A stretch of 64,000 nt of DNA. Origin: Rhinopithecus roxellana (Eukaryota; Chordata; Mammalia; Primates; Cercopithecidae). The notes below the pieces were generated by a model. That model did no database searches. It was not told where the DNA came from and saw only the letters and a list, made by a program, of their open reading frames with translations. Positions 59,111-64,000 of this stretch are shown piece after piece. Position numbers and translations under genes: made by a program. The DNA lies in the NCBI RefSeq assembly GCF_007565055.1, contig NC_044559.1, positions 41,348,546-41,412,545 of the forward strand. Direction: 5' to 3'. Within the stretch, counting starts at the first letter, position 1. Every line of letters begins with the position of its first letter.

Positions 59111-59764
59111 CACTTTGACATGGTAAGAGCCACACAAGAGGGGGTCGGAGGGGTCAGACTGAGTACAGCATCAAGTATCCTGGTAGACAAGAGGGAATCC
59201 AGGAACAAGGCCATCCCAACCTGGGTTGAGCAGCCAAACACTAGAAAGAGCAAGACGGGAAGTGAACCTACTTCTGAGGCAGTGTCTAGTTAGACTAGGG
59301 GAATAGCTTCACCTGGTGGGAAAGATGATTAAGAAAGGAGTGATGGTTTTTAATTCTTCCTATTTTAATTGTTGTCTCAGAGAAGCCATAGCCTGCCCCT
59401 CCTATAGTTCTCTTCTGATGAACTCTGTTTCTATTGTGGATCTAACTCTCTTATTTTATCATAGAAAATGCCAAAAACTGTTAGCCATTATTACGGAGTG
59501 TTTCAGGAGTTCAGAAGAGGAATTGTCTCATCCTATGGGGAGCAGATAACTCTTGTTGAATGAAATTAAGGTGCCTTTTGAGCTGAGCATTGAGAGATGC
59601 TCCAATGGAGAAGTCAGCAAGAGCCCAGGAGACCACCAGGAGAAGGCAGGACATCCACAATTTAAAGAGGAAGCAGTCTGACCAAACATTTAAAGGGAGA
59701 TGACATTGTCTTTGAAATGGATGGTGGTCAGACATGGGATTGAGAGGCAGGAGGGTTTTACCTA
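59111..59764. other. Single-copy DNA
   Basis: Nothing recognised. Confidence 0.4.
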
Positions 59765-59960
59765 AGAACATAGACTGTGCACCCAGACTACCTCAGAGAA
59801 AATTTCAGCCCTGGCACACCCTAGCTTTGTGACCTCAGGCAAATTCCTTTAGTGTTCTGTGGCTCCGTTTCTTCACCTTTAAAATAGAAATAAGATCAGA
59901 TTATCTACTTTAAAAGGTCATGATGAACACTAAATTTAGCACATTGGTAAGTACCATGAA
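59765..59960 (+). mobile_element. MIR SINE
   Basis: TAGCTTTGTGACCTCAGGCA, CCGTTTCTTCACCTTTAAAA and AGCACATTGGTAAGTACCAT are the MIR core and 3' parts. Confidence 0.72.
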
Positions 59961-60134
59961 AATGTGCAGTATTATTATAGCAGTTGGAGGCCATGTTATA
60001 AACACAAGTGGAGGCTTGTATCGTGAAGAGGTCAAAAGCCAGGCTGCAGAGTTGGCAAATATTGGGAATTTCCCAGATATCATTCTGTTTTTGATAACTA
60101 ATTTCATTCAAGTCCAGTTAGAGATAGGCTTTTA

Positions 60135-60976
60135 ATGACTTGAATCCTTTTAAATTTACTGAGACTTATTTTGTGACTGAGGATATTAGAAAATGCTCTG
60201 TGTGTATTTGAGAAGAATGTGTATTCTGTCGTTGTTGGGTTGAGTGTTCTATAAATGTCAATAAGGTTAAGTTGGCTGATAATGTTATTCAGATCTTCTA
60301 TACCCTTATTGATTTTCTGTCTACTTGTTTAATGTATTGTTGAGCGGGGTGTATTAAAATCTCTGACTATAGTTGTGGACATGTGTCATTTCACCTTGCA
60401 GTTCTATTGGTTTTTGTTTCCTGTATTTTGGATCTCTGTTATTAGGGCATACATATTTAAGGTTGTTATATCTTCTTGTTGAATTGATACCTTTATAATT
60501 ACAAAATGACTTTCTTTATCTCTGGTAATTTTTTTTGCTTTAACATCTATTTTTTGTTTTTGTTCTACCTGTTACTTAGCAGTAATGCCACTCCAGCTTT
60601 TGTCTAGTGTCAGCCAGGTATATCTTTTTCCATCCTTTTACTTTTAACCTTTTGGTATCTGAATATTTAAAGCATGTTTCTTATACACAGCATATAGTTG
60701 GATCTTACTTTTTAAAAGTCCAGTGTAATAACCTGTACCTTTTGATTTGAGCATTTAGGTTATTTACATTTAATGTGATTATTCATATGATTGCATTTAA
60801 ATTTGTCATCTTGTGGTCCTTCTTCTATTTGCTCCAACTCTTCACTGTTACTTTTATTCTTCTTTTCTTGCCTTCTTTTGGATTAATTGAATGCCTTTTA
60901 CTATTTTATTTTATCTTATGATCCGTAATTCTTTATTTAGTTTTCTTGGTGTTTGCTTTAAGATTTATGGTATACA
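60135..60976 (-). mobile_element. Old L1M-type ORF2 fragment, antisense
   Basis: TTGAGAAGAATGTGTATTCT, GTGTTCTATAAATGTCAATA, TTGATTTTCTGTCTACTTGT and ATGCCACTCCAGCTTTTGTC are antisense ORF2 phrases of old L1. It is the target into which the young L1 at 60977 inserted, in the opposite orientation. Confidence 0.8.
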
Positions 60977-62004
60977 GGGCGGAGCAAGATGGCCGAATAG
61001 GAACAGCTCCAGTCTCCAACTCCCGGCGCGAGCGACACAGAAGACCGGTGATTTCTGCATTTTCAACTGAGGTACTGGGGTCATCTCACTGGGGAGTGCC
61101 GGACAATCAGTCCTGGTCAGCTGCTGCAGCCCGACCAGCAAGAGCTGAAGCAGGGCGAGGCATCGCCTCACCTGGGAAGCGCAAGGGGGAAGGGAATCCC
61201 TTTTCCTAGCCAGGGGAACTGAGACACACAACACCTGGAAAATCGGGTAATTCCCACCCCAATACTGCGCTTTAAGCAAATGGGCACACCAGGAGATTAT
61301 ACCCACACCTGGCCGGGAGGGTTCCACAGCCACGGAGCCTCCCTCATTGATAGCACAGCAGTCTGCGATCTAACCGCAAGGCAGCAGCAAGGCTGGGGGA
61401 GGGGCGCCTGCCATTGCTGAGGCTTAAGTAGGTAAACAAAGCCACTGGGAAGCTTGAACTGGGTGGAGCTCACAGCAGCTCAAGGAAACCTGCCTGTCTC
61501 TGTAGACTCCACCTCTGGGGACAGGGCACAGCTAAAAAACAAGAGGGGAAGCAGCAGAGGCCTGTGCAGACGTGAACGACTCTGTCTGACAGCTTTGAAG
61601 AGAGCAGTGGATCTCCCAACACGGAGGTTGAGATCTGAGAACAGACAGACTGCCTGCTCAAGTGGGTCCCTGACCCCTGAGTAGCCTAACTGGGAGACAT
61701 CCCCCACTAGGGGCAGTCTGACACCCCACACCTCACAGGGTGGAGTACACCCCTGAGAGGAAGCTTCCAAAGTAAGAATCAGACAGGTACACTCGCTGTT
61801 CAGCAATATTCTATCTTCTGCAACCTCTGCTGCTGATACCCAGGCAAACAGGGTCTGGAGTGGACCTCAAGCAACCTCCAACAGACCTACAGCTGAGGGT
61901 CCTGACTATTAGAAGGAAAACTATCAAACAGGAAGAACACCTATACCAAAACCCCATCAGTACGTCACCATCATCAAAGACCAGAGGCAGATAAAACCAC
62001 AAAG
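60977..62004 (+). promoter_or_regulatory. L1 5' UTR with internal promoter
   Basis: GC-richer, CpG-containing leader of the L1. L1 5' UTRs hold an internal RNA polymerase II promoter and, in apes, an antisense promoter. Neither is tested here. Several frames cross it on both strands and are not L1 proteins. Confidence 0.85.
60985..60994 (+). promoter_or_regulatory. YY1 site at L1 start
   Basis: CAAGATGGCC, reverse complement of the YY1 core, lies 8 bases from the L1 start. This is the conserved position known to set the transcription start in L1. Confidence 0.75.
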
Positions 62005-63021
62005 ATGGGGAAGAAGCAGGGCAGAAAAGCTGGAAATTCAAAAAATAAGAGCGTATCTCCCCCTGCAAAGGAGCGCAGCTCATCGCCAGCAACGGATCAA
62101 AGCTGGTCAGAGAATGACTTTGACGAGATGAGAGAAGAAGGCTTCAGTCCATCAAAATTCTCAGAGCTAAAGGAGGAATTACGTACCCAGCGCAAAGAAA
62201 CTAAAAGCCTTGAAAAAAGAGTGGAAGAATTGATAGCTAGAATAATTAATGCAGAGAAGGTCATAAATGAAATGACAGAGATGAAAACCATGACACGAGA
62301 AATACATGACAAATCCACAAGCTTCAGTAACCGACTTGATCAACTGGAAGAAAGAGTATCAGCAATTGAGGATCAAATGAATGAAATGAAGCGAGAAGAG
62401 AAACCAAAAGAAAAAAGAAGAAAAAGAAATGAACAAAGCCTGCAAGAAGTATGGGATTATGTAAAAAGACCAAATCTACGTCTGATTGGGGTGCCTGAAA
62501 GTGAGGGGGAAAATGGAACCAAGTTGGAAAACACTCTTCAGGATATCATCCAGGAGAACTTCCCCAACCTAGTAGGGCAGGCCAACATTCAAATTCAGGA
62601 AATACAGAGAACGCCACAAAGATACTCCTCGAGAAGAGCAACTCCAAGACACATCATTGCCAGATTCACCAAAGTTGAAATGTAGGAAAAAATCTTAAGG
62701 GCAGCCAGAGAGAAAGGTCGGGTTACCCACAAAGGGAAGCCCATCAGACTAACAGCAGACCTCTCGGCAGAAACTCTACAAGCCAGAAGAGAGTGGGGGC
62801 CAATATTCAACATTCTTAAAGAAAAGAATTTTCAACCCAGAATTTCATATCCAGCCAAACTAAGTTTCATAAGTGAAGGAGAAATAAAATCCTTTACAGA
62901 TAAGCAAATGCTTAGAGATTTTGTCACCACCAGGCCTGCCTTACAAGAGACCCTGAATGAAGTCCCAAACATGGAAAGGAACAACCGGTACCAGCCATTG
63001 CAAAAACATGCCAAAATGTAA
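62005..63021 (+). pseudogene. L1 ORF1 (ORF1p RNA-binding protein) with one nonsense codon
   Basis: ORF1p is the L1 RNA chaperone: it trimerises through a coiled coil, binds L1 RNA with an RRM and a C-terminal domain, and forms the cytoplasmic RNP. The frame from the ATG at 62005 to TAA at 63019-63021 is exactly 338 codons, the family length, with no net indel. The single fault is TAG at 62683-62685 (codon 227), where related L1s have a lysine codon. After it the frame is open to the normal stop. The 226-residue product would keep the basic N-terminus, the coiled coil (roughly residues 50-150, rich in E/K heptads) and part of the RRM, but lose the C-terminal domain. The start is set by family position. 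Confidence 0.92.
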
Positions 63022-63084
63022 AGACCATCGAGGCTAGGAAGAAACTGCATCAACTAACAAGCAAAATAACCAGTTAATATCATA

Positions 63085-64000
63085 ATGGCAGGATCAAGTT
63101 CACACATAACAATATTAACCTTAAATGTTAATGGACTAAATGCTCCAATTAAAAGACACAGACTGGCAAACTGGATAAAGAGTCAAGACCCATCAGTCTG
63201 CTGTATTCAGGAGACCCATCTCACATGCAGAGACATACGTAGGCTCAAAATAAAGGGATGGAGGAAGATCTACCAAGCAAATGGAATGCAAAAAAAAGCA
63301 GGGGTTGCAATCCTAGTCTCTGATAAAACAGACTTTAAACCATCAAAGATCAAAAGAGACAAAGAAGGCCATTACATAATGGTAAAGGGATCAATTCAAC
63401 AGGAAGCGCTAACTATCCTAAATATATATGCACCCAATACAGGAGCACCCAGATTCATAAAGCAAGTCCTTAGAGACTTACAAAGAGACTTAGACTCCCA
63501 TACAATAATAATGGGAGACTTCAACACTCCACTGTCAACATTAGACAGATAGTTAACAAGGATATCCAGGAATTGAACTCATCTCTGCACCAAGCGGACC
63601 TAATAGACATCTATAGAACTCTCCACCCCAAATCAACAGAATATACATTCTTCTCAGCACCACATCACACTTATTCCAAAATTGACCACATAATTGGAAG
63701 TAAAACACTCCTTAGCAAATGTAAAAGAACAGAAATTATAACAAACTGTCTCTCAGACCACAGTGCAATCAAACTAGAACTCAGGACTAAGAAACTCAAT
63801 CAAAACTGCTCAACTACATGGAAACTGAACAACCTGCTCCTGAATGACTACTGGGTACATAACAAAATGAAGGCAGAAATAAAGATATTCTTTGAAACCA
63901 ATGAGAACAAAGATACAACATACCAGAATCTCTGGGACACATTTAAAGCAGTGTGTAGAGGGAAATTTATAGCACTAAATGCCCACAAGAGAAAGCAGGA
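63085..64000 (+). pseudogene. L1 ORF2 (endonuclease/reverse transcriptase), 5' part, frameshifted
   Basis: ORF2p nicks DNA and reverse-transcribes L1 RNA; only the N-terminal endonuclease and the linker lie in the window. Starting at the ATG 63085, 63 bases after the ORF1 stop, the first frame is 155 codons and stops at 63550-63552. Catalytic residues N14, E43 and D145/N147 of the APE-like endonuclease are in place. At about 63549 13 bases are missing against the L1 pattern. The correct phase resumes as codons from 63561 (frame shifted by two) and stays open to 64000, with the later SDH catalytic motif at 63757-63765. The deletion alone prevents a full protein. Confidence 0.92.

Larger units (their letters stand above)
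60977..64000 (+). mobile_element. Young L1 (cercopithecid L1PA-like), 5' end intact, runs off the window
   Basis: Begins at the true L1 5' end (GGGCGGAGCAAGATGGCCG), followed by a 5' UTR of about 1.03 kb, ORF1, a 63-base inter-ORF spacer and the first 0.9 kb of ORF2. The 3' end is outside the window, so full length is likely but unproven. Divergence from the L1PA pattern is low. Two lesions are visible: a nonsense codon in ORF1 and a frameshifting deletion in ORF2. Confidence 0.95.

Noticed and set aside
60946..61806. Several frames of 76-122 codons in the L1 leader
   Set aside because: L1 5' UTR sequence. They do not match a known L1 protein and overlap each other on both strands. Primate ORF0 starts on the antisense strand, but I could not support an intact ORF0 here.

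Overview
This window looks like gene-poor nuclear DNA of an Old World monkey (Cercopithecidae; macaque, baboon or vervet type). The sequence is AT-rich and dense with primate repeats. The youngest Alu copies (6428-6719, 10463-10778, 45016-45320) carry the AluY variants I know as common in Old World monkeys, GAGCTGAGATCCGGCCACTGC and GGCGTAAACCCGGGAGG on the Alu sense strand, rather than the usual human AluY forms. I find no convincing host protein-coding exon, tRNA, rRNA or snRNA gene. Almost every open frame lies in a transposable element, a low-complexity array or unremarkable single-copy DNA.

Layout. 1-1524 is a partial MaLR (THE1/MST-type) provirus. 1.5-10 kb is old single-copy DNA with MIR, L2, MER5/MER20-like and L1 fragments plus three antisense Alus. 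10.1-14.0 kb stacks two Alus (one in the A-tail of the other), an antisense L1 3' end and a Tigger1 DNA-transposon half. 19.45-24.5 kb is one old, decayed sense L1 split by a MaLR LTR. 26.3-27.4 kb is a minisatellite of about 36-bp units holding an inverted copy of its own left edge. 29.3-36.8 kb has an MLT2 LTR, several L1 3' ends, Alus and an LTR > L1 > Alu nest. 36.7-38.1 kb holds an exact 162-bp direct duplication. 40-45 kb has an MLT1 LTR, a 33-bp x5 minisatellite, an Alu, and an L1 insertion that appears to carry a transduced 3' flank. 47-57 kb is a graveyard of endogenous-retrovirus LTRs, with a degraded ERVL-like internal region at 49.4-50.4 kb. 60.1-60.97 kb is an antisense old L1, interrupted at 60977 by a young sense L1 that starts at its true 5' end and runs off the window.

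The young L1 is the only element with near-intact genes. Its ORF1 frame is 338 codons with a single nonsense codon at 227. ORF2 begins normally, then has an apparent 13-nt deletion that shifts the frame after codon 154. Both lesions predict that it cannot move on its own.

I did not find a new gene system. The observations most worth checking are structural: the inverted segment in the minisatellite, the exact 162-bp duplication, and the L1 3' transduction. Repeat family names come from memory of consensus sequences, not a database search. Boundaries of old repeats are good to tens of bases only.
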